Of a stretch of DNA of 64,000 nucleotides, positions 53,307 through 62,200 are shown in pieces. Origin of the DNA: JAWKOK01 sp963848115 (GTDB lineage Bacteria; Chloroflexota; Anaerolineae; Caldilineales; Caldilineaceae); NCBI GenBank assembly GCA_963848115.1, contig CAWKCP010000013.1, forward strand, positions 12,758 through 76,757, read 5' to 3'. Each line of letters opens with the position of its first letter. Positions within the stretch are counted from its first letter, which is position 1. Made by a program: the position numbers and the translations under genes. Under the pieces are notes generated by a model, which worked only from the letters and a program-made list of their open reading frames with translations, was not told where the DNA came from and did no database searches.

Positions 53307-53654
53307 ATGGTGGCATCGATAATTGGAGCGTGGGAACTGGTGTCAGACACGCATGAAGGTCTGATGATCGACACCGGGAAATACCACATGTTCTTGATCA
53401 CCGAGAAGGGACGGGAACCCTTTGCCGACGCCGGCGCGCCGACGGAAGCCGAAGCAGCGGCGGCCTTTCGGTCGGTCAGCGCCGGCGCGGGGATCTTCTC
53501 GCTCTCGGGCACCGCGGCGACCTACGAGGCGAAATTGGGCCTGACCCCGAACGGTCTCGGTCAGACCTACACCGGCGAGTTTATTGTCGACGGGGATCGA
53601 CTGGTCGAAAATCTGCCGTCGGGTGTCACGCACGAGTGGTGTAGGGTCGGGTGA
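53307..53654 (+). CDS. Lipocalin-like small protein, copy 2
   Basis: Encodes 115 residues from the ATG at 53307 with AAAGGGAG upstream. It is very close to the protein at 46374-46717 (SIIGAWELVSDTHEGLMIDT, FSLSGTAATYEAKLGLTPNG, GEFIVDGDRLVENLPSGVTH). Lipocalin-like beta-barrel by its GxW start; ligand unknown. It is in a probable two-gene operon with the NIPSNAP-like gene, and divergent from STAND copy 2. Confidence 0.82.
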   Translation: MVASIIGAWELVSDTHEGLMIDTGKYHMFLITEKGREPFADAGAPTEAEAAAAFRSVSAGAGIFSLSGTAATYEAKLGLTPNGLGQTYTGEFIVDGDRLVENLPSGVTHEWCRVG

Positions 53655-53817
53655 ATGCAACGTGACCACATAGCCCACGTTCCCCATGACGTCACGAAAC
53701 GTCTGCGAGACGTCTGCGAGACGTTGCCAATCGTACACTTCGTGAGCGAATGCCCGATTGGTCGGCAATCAGGCACATCAGACCAAATGCGTATTAGGAG
53801 AAGGAGAACCTCAAAGT

Positions 53818-54645
53818 ATGTCGTATGAACAGGAAGTCGCAACTCACTACACGGCGGACCATCTACTCGAATCTATAGAGGCAGCTGTCGCCAGCATCGG
53901 CAAAACGACCGGCGATGTAACCATCGAAGACCTTGCCCCCACCGATGAGTTTCATGTTGGGAGCAGACCAGCCACACAACACTTGCTCAACCAACTCGAC
54001 TTTTCGGCTGAGGATCAGATTCTCGATGTCGGTTGTGGTCTGGGCGGCGCGGCACGCTACATCGCGACCGAATATGGCTGCCATGTCACCGGCATTGATC
54101 TCACCCAGTCCTTTATTGATGTGGGCATTCAACTGAATTCCTGGGTGGGCATGAATGGCGGTGTCACGCTACGGCAGGCCAATGCACTGGCAATGCCATT
54201 TGAAGAGAACGCATTCGATGGCGCTACCATGTTGCACGTGGGCATGAACATCGAGGACAAGTTCGCACTCTTCCATGAGATCTACCGGGTGCTGCGTCCG
54301 GGCGCGTCCCTCGGTGTCTATGACATCATGCAGATCAAAGCGGGTGACTTAACCTACCCGGTGCCCTGGGCGACAGAGAGCCACATCAGTAAGGTAGCGA
54401 CTCCTGAAACCTATGAGGAGGCCATTGGTCAGGCCGGGTTCGAGATCGGCGCCAAAACCGTCCGCCTTGACTATGCACTGGAATTTTTCGAGCAGATTCG
54501 TGCCAAGACATCGTCTAACGGAGGGCCTCCTCCGTTCGGACTGCATCTCTTGATGCAGGAAAGTACACCGCTCAAAGTCAAGAACATGATCGATAACTTT
54601 GCAGATGGTTTGATCGCACCGGTTGAGATCATTGTGCGCAAGTAG
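53818..54645 (+). CDS. SAM-dependent methyltransferase (class I), copy 1
   Basis: Encodes 275 residues from the ATG at 53818. The class I Rossmann motif is ILDVGCGLGGAARYIATEYG, followed by VTGIDLTQ and the post-motif AMPFEENAFDGATMLHVGMN. The C-terminal part (ESTPLKVKNMIDNFADGLIA) is unusual and shared only with copy 2. It resembles the UbiE/sarcosine-dimethylglycine methyltransferase group, but the substrate cannot be told. It follows the NIPSNAP/lipocalin genes on the same strand, 163 bases on. AAGGAG lies about twelve bases before the ATG. Confidence 0.9.
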   Translation: MSYEQEVATHYTADHLLESIEAAVASIGKTTGDVTIEDLAPTDEFHVGSRPATQHLLNQLDFSAEDQILDVGCGLGGAARYIATEYGCHVTGIDLTQSFIDVGIQLNSWVGMNGGVTLRQANALAMPFEENAFDGATMLHVGMNIEDKFALFHEIYRVLRPGASLGVYDIMQIKAGDLTYPVPWATESHISKVATPETYEEAIGQAGFEIGAKTVRLDYALEFFEQIRAKTSSNGGPPPFGLHLLMQESTPLKVKNMIDNFADGLIAPVEIIVRK

Positions 54646-54660
54646 AGAGCAATGTCGAGT

Positions 54661-55040
54661 GCCCGTCGCCAATTTCATTCGGCGACGGGCACGGCCATGC
54701 CGCTCGGCGGCAATGGATGAATCCATCGTCTGCTAAACGAAGCTGCGCTGAAGCGCGCTAGGTGGTCTGTGTCAACCGGCTAGAGCCGGGTTTTGTGTGT
54801 CAGACGCCGAATTCATTCGGCGGCAGTCTCGGCAATGCTGGGCGGCGGCAATGGATGAATCCATCGCCTGCTAAACGAAGCTGCGCTGAAGCGCGCTAGC
54901 CGATCCGTGCCAACCGGCTTGAGCCGGGTTTTGTGTACCAGACACCGAATTCATTCGGTGTCTGGCGTGGCACCGGGAGATCTGTACCAACCGGCTTGAG
55001 CCGGGTTTTGTGCAGCAGACGTCGCATTCATTCGGTGGCA
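54661..55040 (+). repeat. Array of 138-bp composite repeats between two methyltransferase genes
   Basis: A unit of 138 bases is present twice and partly a third time. Part one (56 bp, GGCGGCAATGGATGAATCCA...) is at 54706-54761 and 54844-54899. Part two (51 bp, CAACCGGCTTGAGCCGGG... ending ATTCATTCGG) is at 54772-54822, 54910-54960 and 54987-55037. Each part contains small palindromes (ACCGGC..GCCGGGT, CGAATTCATTCGG, TGGATGAATCCA, GCGCTGAAGCGC), so transcripts would form a string of hairpins. No coding frame and no CRISPR-like spacing. Confidence 0.85.
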
Positions 55041-55073
55041 GGCTTGCGCACGGGTCTGTAACGGAGCTGAACC

Positions 55074-55902
55074 ATGAGCGATGATAAGAAAGCATCCGAT
55101 CACGATGGCCAGGGCAGTCTGTTGTCGTCAATTCAGGCCGAGCTTGACCAAATTGGGCAATACATTCGATGAAATGACCATCGACGACTTTGCTGCATTC
55201 GACGAATTTCACGTCGGTGGCCGGCAGGCGACCGAGCATCTGATCGCCCAACTGGACTTGTCAGCCGACGGTCATGTGATCGACATCGGTTGCGGACTGG
55301 GTGGGGCTGCCCGTTTCGTGGCCGATCGCTATGGCTGTCGTGTGACCGGCATTGATCTGACCGAGGAAACTGTGCAGACCGGCTCGGCCATCAACCGGGG
55401 CGGGCTGGACGACCGGATCGATCTGCGCCAGGGCAGTGCGCCGGCATCGCCGTTCGAAGCCGAACTGTTTGACGTCGGAACCATGATCCATGTCGGCATG
55501 AACATTGGGGACAAGGCGCAGCTCTTTTTCGGCATGTATCGCGTCTTGCGAACCGGCGCCCTGTTTGGCATCTACGACATCATGGCCCTTGGCGACGGGG
55601 AATTGGTCTATTCGGTACCATGGGCAGATGGCGAAGTGATGAGTCGATTGGGGACGCCGCATGAATACGAGGAAGCGCTGCAGAGCGCCGGCTTCGAAGT
55701 CGTGACCATCGTTGATCGGCGCGACGATGCACTTGATTTTCTCGAGGCGAACGGTGGCAGATTGGCTGTCGACGAAACGCCGTCGCCCTTTGGCCTGCAC
55801 ATGTTAATGGGCGCGAACAGGTCCACCAAAGCAAGAAACATGATGGACAATCTTGTTGCCGGCCTAATTGCGCCAATGGAGATCATCGCTCGCACGCGAT
55901 AA
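55074..55902 (+). CDS. SAM-dependent methyltransferase (class I), copy 2 (frameshift near 55163)
   Basis: The natural start is the ATG at 55074 (MSDDKKASDHDGQGSLLSSI, GGAGC upstream). After QAELDQIGQ one extra base near 55163 shifts the frame to TFDEMTIDDFAAFDEFHVGG, which then runs intact. SAM motif VIDIGCGLGGAARFVADRYG, VTGIDLTEE, then ASPFEAELFDVGTMIHVGMN and a C-terminal end TKARNMMDNLVAGLIAPMEI that matches copy 1. The two proteins are clear paralogues of about 275 residues. The repeat array between them suggests an old tandem duplication. Substrate unknown. Confidence 0.85.
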
Positions 55903-55953
55903 TCCTCGTGCAGAGGATTTCTTGTGATTGGGTGTGCCCGATAACCCAACGAT

Positions 55954-56244
55954 CTACGCCGCCGACGTGCGCTTGAAAAAGAGCGCTGCGATCCCGAACC
56001 CCGAGAGAATCAGTACAATCGGGATGATCAGCAGCAGATCCACGCGGATGTCGGCCTCCGGCGAGAAGACCACGATGGCCCACTCCCACACCGCCCAAAA
56101 CAGCCAGGCCGTGGCCGGCACAAGCAGCGCACCGCTGCGCCGTTCCGGCTTGCTGCGTAGGAGCAGGTAGGCAACGAAAAAGAGGCCGCCGATCAGGGCG
56201 ATCAGGGCGGGGTTCTGGATGAAGAGACCAACAATCTGTTCCAT
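55954..56244 (-). CDS. Small membrane protein with three transmembrane segments
   Basis: A 96-residue protein starting MEQIVGLFIQNPALIALIGG. Three hydrophobic segments are visible (ALIALIGGLFFVAYLLL, VPATAWLFWAVWEWAIVVF, LLLIIPIVLILSGFGIAALF). The ATG lies one base after the stop of the Vps62-like gene, so the two are translationally linked. I know no family with certainty. It is the last gene of a four-gene minus-strand operon, all of which except the first encode membrane proteins. Confidence 0.75.
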   Translation of the reverse strand: MEQIVGLFIQNPALIALIGGLFFVAYLLLRSKPERRSGALLVPATAWLFWAVWEWAIVVFSPEADIRVDLLLIIPIVLILSGFGIAALFFKRTSAA

Positions 56245-56245
56245 G

Positions 56246-58054
56246 TCAACCCCCAAACACCTCGCGTAGATTGTCGCGGATCATCAACACGACCAGCCCA
56301 ACCACCGCCATAACAATTGCAAGCACCCAGAACTCATAGAGCAGGATCGCTGCGTTGAGCACACCGAGCGCGATGGTCAGACCGTAGAGATAGCCACGCA
56401 GGCGTCCGCGCGTGGCCGCCTCTACCCCACCAAAGGCGACGGCCACACCCACCAACCAGAGCGGCCACGTCGGCGGGCGGAAGTAGACCAACGCCACGAT
56501 GACCAGCAGCAACAGTCCGCCGCTCACCGCGGCCCACCACAGGGCAAAGCGGCTCTGCTGGCCCAGTGGCGGCTGCGGAGCATGGGCGCGCTGGATGTGG
56601 CCGCGCACCGCTCCGAAGTCGCCTTCGCGCAGTCGGCCAAACTGCGCTTCGCCGGCTGCCAGCGTCTCGTCGACGTCTACGAGGCGCTGATTGAGTGCGT
56701 GCAGCTTGGCAATCTCCTCGTCGAGCGTTGCCTGCCGTCGCTTGTACAGGTCGTCCAGATAGTCGGCCTGCTTCAGGGTGATCACCTCCAGGTCCAGCGT
56801 GCGCACAATGTCGCGCTGCTGCTCGATCTGCGCAGCCAGTTCCTTCTGCTCGTCGCACAGCGTTGCCAGCATCTGCTCCGTAGCGGCGACCGCCTTGCGT
56901 GGGGGCAGCACCTTGTCAAGGCCGGCCCAGCCCAACGGATCGCGCCACGACTCGCGCACGCTGCCGTTGCGGTTGTACTTCGGGCCGGAGGGTGCGCGCT
57001 CTCCGCCCAGCGGGTCCCACGTATCCAGCCCCCACAGCCCGCGATAGCCATCCACCCAACCGTCTTCGTCAGAGATCAGGATTGGCGTCCACGGCTCCTC
57101 CTGACCTGGTCCGATGGTATGCCCGTCACCGCGTGCATAGTCTACAAATGGGATGCTGAGCAGATTACGCAAGCCTTGGGCAAGATTCAATTGGCCGCTC
57201 TGGCGTAGCGTGTTGGTCCAAAAGCGGTCGAGTGCCGCTGCGCCGCCATAGATGGGCGCCAGGAAGGTCGGTTCGACCTGCATCAAGTATTCCCCGTGCG
57301 CAAAATAGCTGGCGTGTGAGCCGGCGCCGGCATAGATCACCGGATGGGTGCCGTCGATTTTTTCAACTTCGGGATCATCCCAGCGCCGGCGCAGGTCATC
57401 GCCACTAAAGTCGTGCGACGCATAGGCCACCCAACGAGGCACGGGGTCAGCGTCGCCCTCGTCGGAGAGATAAACAAAGACCTGTTCCCAATCAGACTCG
57501 TGGTCATTGACACCATGGAAGGTGGAACGGAAGTCGTTCATCGCAAAAAAGTAGATATAGTGGAGAACGATATAGCCGCCGGTGCGCACGGCCCGTGCAT
57601 AATAGACGCGTCGCGGATCCTCCTGTACCATGGCGGCGTATTTCTGTTGCGCCGCAGCTGCGGTGCCGCCTGGGACGCGGCCGCGCATGAGCAACGACAG
57701 GTCGAACAGGCCGTCGAGGATGCGCGTCACCGATCCCACCCGTTGCAGCCGGTTTGGCGACGGGAGCGGCACCCGGTCTGCCCGGGTACTCCAGCGTTGA
57801 TAGGCCACGGCCTGCAACGGCTCATCCACAAACTGAAGGTAGTACCGGTGGCCGGGCGGAGCAGTGCGAAACTCGGCCAGCGCTGTGGCGGTCAGCTGTC
57901 CCCGTTCGGCCACACACGTGGCCTTGCGCCGGCTATCGGCCAGCCAGAGGCTGGCGTTCTGAAGATAGCCGTCCACCGCGCAGGGGAAAAACATCTCGCC
58001 CAGCGTGTAATGGATCGCCGGTTCGTAAGTGCGCAACAGGTTAAGGTCGTTCAT
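56246..58054 (-). CDS. Vps62-like domain protein with coiled coil and C-terminal membrane segments
   Basis: A 602-residue protein. Residues about 150-300 resemble the Vps62/NPP1-like fold: VNDHESDWEQVFVYLSDEGD, VAYASHDFSGDDLRRRW, HPVIYAGAGSHASYFAHGEY. The His/Asp/Trp-Glu residues are conserved in that family. Residues about 385-490 form a long coiled coil (LCDEQKELAAQIEQQRDIVR). Four hydrophobic segments end the protein (GGLLLLVIVALVYF, YLYGLTIALGVLNAAILLYE, VLAIVMAVVGLVVLMI). No signal peptide. Its start overlaps the stop of the upstream gene by four bases. The biochemical role is unknown; in eukaryotes Vps62 relates to vacuolar sorting, which cannot be carried over. Confidence 0.8.
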   Translation of the reverse strand: MNDLNLLRTYEPAIHYTLGEMFFPCAVDGYLQNASLWLADSRRKATCVAERGQLTATALAEFRTAPPGHRYYLQFVDEPLQAVAYQRWSTRADRVPLPSPNRLQRVGSVTRILDGLFDLSLLMRGRVPGGTAAAAQQKYAAMVQEDPRRVYYARAVRTGGYIVLHYIYFFAMNDFRSTFHGVNDHESDWEQVFVYLSDEGDADPVPRWVAYASHDFSGDDLRRRWDDPEVEKIDGTHPVIYAGAGSHASYFAHGEYLMQVEPTFLAPIYGGAAALDRFWTNTLRQSGQLNLAQGLRNLLSIPFVDYARGDGHTIGPGQEEPWTPILISDEDGWVDGYRGLWGLDTWDPLGGERAPSGPKYNRNGSVRESWRDPLGWAGLDKVLPPRKAVAATEQMLATLCDEQKELAAQIEQQRDIVRTLDLEVITLKQADYLDDLYKRRQATLDEEIAKLHALNQRLVDVDETLAAGEAQFGRLREGDFGAVRGHIQRAHAPQPPLGQQSRFALWWAAVSGGLLLLVIVALVYFRPPTWPLWLVGVAVAFGGVEAATRGRLRGYLYGLTIALGVLNAAILLYEFWVLAIVMAVVGLVVLMIRDNLREVFGG

Positions 58055-58521
58055 GCGCTGGCTCCGTCAGGCTGCGGTCGGTCCTCGAACAGCATTCTAA
58101 CCTCGCGCTGATTCATGTAGAAGATCATCGCCACACTGAGCGCCATCGATATGTATTCCGGCGCCCCACGGAAGTAGCCAACGGCGTCGGATGCCATCCA
58201 GTAGGCCAGCAGCAGCAGCATGCCATACCAGGCCCAGAGTCGATAGCGCCAAAGCCCGACCACCACGACGGCAGTCGCCAGCATGATGCCCAAACTCTCC
58301 AACAGACTCCAGGCTTGCGGCGCCATGACGGCCCAAATGTCCGCTGCCGCCACCGTCATCCCGATGCCCAAGAAGGCGGCCAGCACCACACCCAACACTG
58401 TCTGTACACTCAACAGGACCAGAATTGCGTAGAGGCCGAACGGGCGCCGACGGCGCGTGGATAACGAGTCGATATCGGCGTACGTCGGGGTTTCCGGCAA
58501 ACCGGAATCGGATGGATTCAT
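58051..58521 (-). CDS. Small multi-pass membrane protein
   Basis: A 156-residue protein with about four membrane segments (FGLYAILVLLSVQTVLGVVL, SLGIMLATAVVVVGLW, YGMLLLLAYWMASDAVGYF, ISMALSVAMIFYMN) after a polar N-terminus of 30 residues. The C-terminus is short and charged (QREVRMLFEDRPQPDGASA). The gene overlaps both neighbours by four bases, so it is clearly part of one operon with the Vps62-like gene and the 115-residue protein. No recognisable family. Confidence 0.8.
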   Translation of the reverse strand: MNPSDSGLPETPTYADIDSLSTRRRRPFGLYAILVLLSVQTVLGVVLAAFLGIGMTVAAADIWAVMAPQAWSLLESLGIMLATAVVVVGLWRYRLWAWYGMLLLLAYWMASDAVGYFRGAPEYISMALSVAMIFYMNQREVRMLFEDRPQPDGASA

Positions 58522-58865
58522 GCGATTTTCCTTCTATAGACAAAATACGGCCGATACGCTCGAACCGTCTGCGACCTGGCCACCTCAATGCCCAGGCCCA
58601 GTATGCCGACCAGCGACTGCTCAGTGCTATCGACTGCTATTGCTGCCCCGGTCGCATTCACTGCTTCGAAGAGGAGACGCTGGGGCAGTTCGCCATCCTC
58701 CACGTAAGAGATGGCCGGGTCGCCCATCTCGTAGCCCCACTGACTGGCGTCCTCCAAGGCGGCGAAGCAGGCTGACTCCTGGTCCATAACGGGATCGAAG
58801 CAGGCCATTCGCGTGGCGTGATCATATCGCCAGATTAACCACATTTGCTGTGAAGTTAGTTCCAC
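58518..58865 (-). CDS. Hypothetical soluble protein, first gene of the Vps62-like operon
   Basis: A 115-residue protein starting at GTG 58865 (MELTSQQMWLIWRYDHATRM). It is a mixed alpha/beta sequence with no membrane segment. It contains VARSQTVRAYRPYFVYRRKI at the C-terminus and an acidic middle (WGYEMGDPAISYVEDGELPQ). I do not recognise it. The stop overlaps the next start by four bases. Confidence 0.65.
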   Translation of the reverse strand: MELTSQQMWLIWRYDHATRMACFDPVMDQESACFAALEDASQWGYEMGDPAISYVEDGELPQRLLFEAVNATGAAIAVDSTEQSLVGILGLGIEVARSQTVRAYRPYFVYRRKIA

Positions 58866-59034
58866 TGAACATTCAGGCGGTCAAGTGCGATCCAATCGAG
58901 TGCAATCCAATGCAAAGACAATACTTGTCAGGAACCGAATACCACGCGACAGGTCCGGTGGCGACCGCCACCGGACCTTGAGATGATTGAAAAACGCAGG
59001 CCGGTCGGCACACATAGCCGGCCCTTCATAAACG
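58866..59034. other. Intergenic region with a 13-bp hairpin
   Basis: No gene seen. The hairpin AGGTCCGGTGGCG/CGCCACCGGACCT (58951-58963 and 58966-58978) has perfect 13-bp arms. It lies upstream of the Vps62 operon (which reads away from it) and downstream of the remnant at 59035-59160. Confidence 0.65.
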
Positions 59035-59160
59035 CTAGTTTATCATCATGGGAAGCCAGATGGACAGATCCATGTCAGCGCCATCCGGACCGCTATACGA
59101 TCCCTGCGCCTCCCCCACGATGAAGGGACCGTGACTTTCGATACACCCGTCGATGCCGAC
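59035..59160 (-). pseudogene. C-terminal remnant of an exported surface protein
   Basis: On the minus strand a frame reads VGIDGCIESHGPFIVGEAQG, then SYSGPDGADMDLSIWLPMMI, ending N-stop at 59035-59037. The ending SIWLPMMIN is like the YLP tails of the two surface proteins in this window (IYLPIALVR, FYLPYVNR). Upstream a stop codon interrupts the frame (TTATTSYL-stop). I read it as the relic of another secreted protein gene. Confidence 0.35.
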
Positions 59161-59198
59161 CTCCTACAGGTATGAGGTCGTAGCGGTGGTCGTGAACG

Positions 59199-59237
59199 AG
59201 GCCTATGGTGCACCATGTTCCAGCACACCATAGGCCT
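59199..59237 (-). terminator. Hairpin after the repeat-containing surface protein
   Basis: AGGCCTATGGTG (59199-59210) and CACCATAGGCCT (59226-59237) are perfect 12-bp arms with a 15-base loop, 24 bases beyond the stop of the minus-strand surface-protein gene. Confidence 0.7.
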
Positions 59238-59260
59238 GTGATTGGTCTAGGCTTTACGGT

Positions 59261-62200
59261 CTAGCGATTCACGTACGGCAGATAGAATGACAGTGCTTGA
59301 TCCTCAAGCCAATACATGATCGGAAAGAAGAACTTCAGCGACGTCGGCGCCACGTCACGCTCGTTGGTGAAGGTGCAGTGTACCCGTTCACCGGCCACCA
59401 GGTTCAGATCCACGCTGCGGCTGTTGAGATCACCGGCGAAGGTCTGGCCCGTGGCGCTGTCCACACAGGACTGATGTCAGTCAATTCATACCCCGCCGCG
59501 GTCGGATCATCCTCGCTGATGGTGTAGGGGCCCGGCAGCTCAGGCCGGTGAAGTCCTGGATCCCGCCTGCCGGTCACCGAAAACGCACCGAGCGTGCCGC
59601 CGGAAGCCGAAGCTGTCACTGCTGGGCGGCACGGTCACCTTCTCCACCGTGATGGTGTCATCTTCCGTGTTGGTGAAGTTACACGTCACCGTCTCGCCCG
59701 GGTCCAGGTTGATGGTCGCCGTACGCGAGCGGCTACATCACCGCTGGAGGCAGTACCGCCCGCTGACGCTGATCGACGCAGGTCAGAGCCGCTCAGCTTG
59801 TAGCCCGACCCCTGCGGATCCGCTTCTCGTCACGGCATAGCTGCCGGCGGACAAGTTGGCGACTAGCTTGCTGCCGCCGTCATCGAGACGTGAAGGCGCC
59901 CAGCGACCGCAGAAGACTGAAGCCGCTGCCGCCGCCGGGAGCCGTACGCCTTCTTGATGATAACCGTGCCCAGCTTGCTGTTGGTGAAGGTGCAGTGCAC
60001 CCGCTCACCGGCGGTCAGGTTGAGATCCACGCTACGGGTGGTCAGGTCGCCGGCGAAGGTCTGGCCGGTGACGCTGTCCACACAGGAGATATCCGTCAAG
60101 ACATAGCCGGCCGGAGAGGGGTCGTCCTCGCTGATGGTGTAGCGGCCCGGCGCTTAGCTCCGTGAAGTCCTTGACGCTGCCGCCGGCCACGGTGAACGCG
60201 CCCAACGTGCCACCAAAGCCGAAGCTGTCGCTGCTGGCCGGGACGGTCACCTTCTCTACCGTGATGGTGTCGTCCTCAGTGTTGGTGAAGGTACAGGTGA
60301 CCGTCTCGCCCGGGTCCAGGTTGATGGAGGCCGTGCGCGAGCCCACATCGCCGGACGAAGGCTGGCCGCCCTTGTCCGAATCGGCGCAGCTCAGACCGCT
60401 CAGTTCATAGCCCGACGCCGATGGATCGTTCTCGCTCACGGCATAGCTGCCCGGCGCCAGGTTGGCGACCACGTTGCTGCCGCCGTCATCGAGGCTGAAG
60501 TCGCCCAGCGAACCGCTGAAGCTGAAGCCGCTGCCGCCGCCGGGGGCCGTCGCCTTCTTGATGATTACCGTGCCCAACTTGGTGTTGGTGAAGGTGCAGT
60601 GCACCCGCTCGCCCGCGGTCAGGTTGAGATCCACGCTACGGCTATTCAGGTCGCCGGGGAAGATTTGGCCGGTGGCGCTGTCCACGCAGGAGATGCCGGT
60701 CAGGGCATAGCCGGCCGGCGCCGGGTCGTCCTCGCTGAGGGTGTACTGTCCGGCACTCAGCCCCGTGAAGTCCTGCACGCTGCCGCCGGCCACGGTGAAC
60801 GCGCCCAGCGTGCCGCCGTCAAAGCCGAAGCTGTCGCTGCTGGCCGGGATGGTCACCTTTTCCACCGTGATGGTGTCGTCCTCGCTGTTGGTGAAGGTAC
60901 AGGTCACCGTCTCGCCCGGATCCAGGTTGATGGAGGCCGTGCGCGACCCAACGTCGCCAGACGAAGGCTTGCCGCCCTTGACTGAATCAGCGCAGCTCAG
61001 TCCGCTCAGTTCATAGCCCGACGCGGACGGATCGTTCTCGCTAACGGCATAACTGCCCGGCAGCAGGCTGCCGACCACCTTTTCGCCGCCATCGTTCAGG
61101 CCGAAGTCACCCAGCGAACCGCTGAAGCTGAAGCCGCTGCCGCCAGTGGGGGCCGTCGCCTTCTTGATGATCACCGTGCCCAACTTGGTGTTGGTGAAGG
61201 TGCAGTGCACTCGCTCACCCGGCGTGAGATTGAGATCCACGCTGCGGCTGGTCAGGTCGCCGGGGAAGGTCTGGCCGCTGGCGCTGTCCACGCAGGAGAT
61301 GCCGGTCAGGGCATAGCCTGCCGGCGCCGGGTCGTCCTCGCTGATGGTGTACTGTCCGGCGCTCAGCCCCGTGAAGTCCTGCACGCTGCCGCCGGCCACG
61401 CTGAACGCGCCCAGCGTGCCGCCGTCAAAGCCGAAGCGGTCGCTGCTGGCCGGAATGGTCACCTTCTCCACGGTGATGGTGTCATCTTCCGTGTTGGTGA
61501 AGGTACAGGTGACCGTCTCGTCAGGGTCCAGATTGATCGTTGCCGTGCGACTAGCCACATCCTGTGTGGATGCGACGCCGTTGGGATCGCCATCGACACA
61601 GGTAAGACCGCTCAGTTCGTAGTTCAGGCCCGACGGGTCATTCTCGGACACGGCGTACGTGCCAGGCGCCAGATTGGGGACGGTCTTGCTGCCGTTGTCA
61701 TTGAGCGTAAAGTCGCCGAGGTCACCGCCGAAGGTGAAGCCGCTGCCGCCGTCGGGCGCCGTCGACTTCTTGATGATGACCGTGCCCACCCTCTTGTTGC
61801 TGAAGGTCTCGTAGGCGCCGATGTCGTCGGCGCCACCCGCAGGGCGCGGCTCGCCGCGCTGATCAGTAGTCAACGGCGTGTCGCCGGCATCGATGGCCGG
61901 CGAGCCTGTCAGCAGCGCGTGGGTGAATGTGGGACCGCCGTTGTTTGCCAGCGGACCGAGGAGTGGGTCGGTGTTCTGCTGATCGCCGGTCGCGGTGAAA
62001 CCGCAGGACGAATCGCTGACAAGGTTGTGCCCCGCCGAGACAGTGCTCCCCCCAAGGACAGTACCACAAGCCGGCGTCCCGTCGTGGAGAATGATACTGT
62101 TCTGCACCGTGGTCACGCCAGGACTATCGGGTGTGGTAAATGTGTCATTGAAGGTGAATATGCCACTCACAGTTCCGCCGGCATTGTCGGCAATGGTACT

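Noticed and set aside
54661..55040. CRISPR array
   Set aside because: Repeats are 51-138 bp, of mixed types, directly adjoining, without unique spacers of constant length, and no cas gene is near.
59046..59231. Independent 61-codon minus-strand gene
   Set aside because: Arg/Pro-rich composition without a ribosome site; another frame of the same region gives a protein-like ending (WLPMMIN), so this frame is a shadow.
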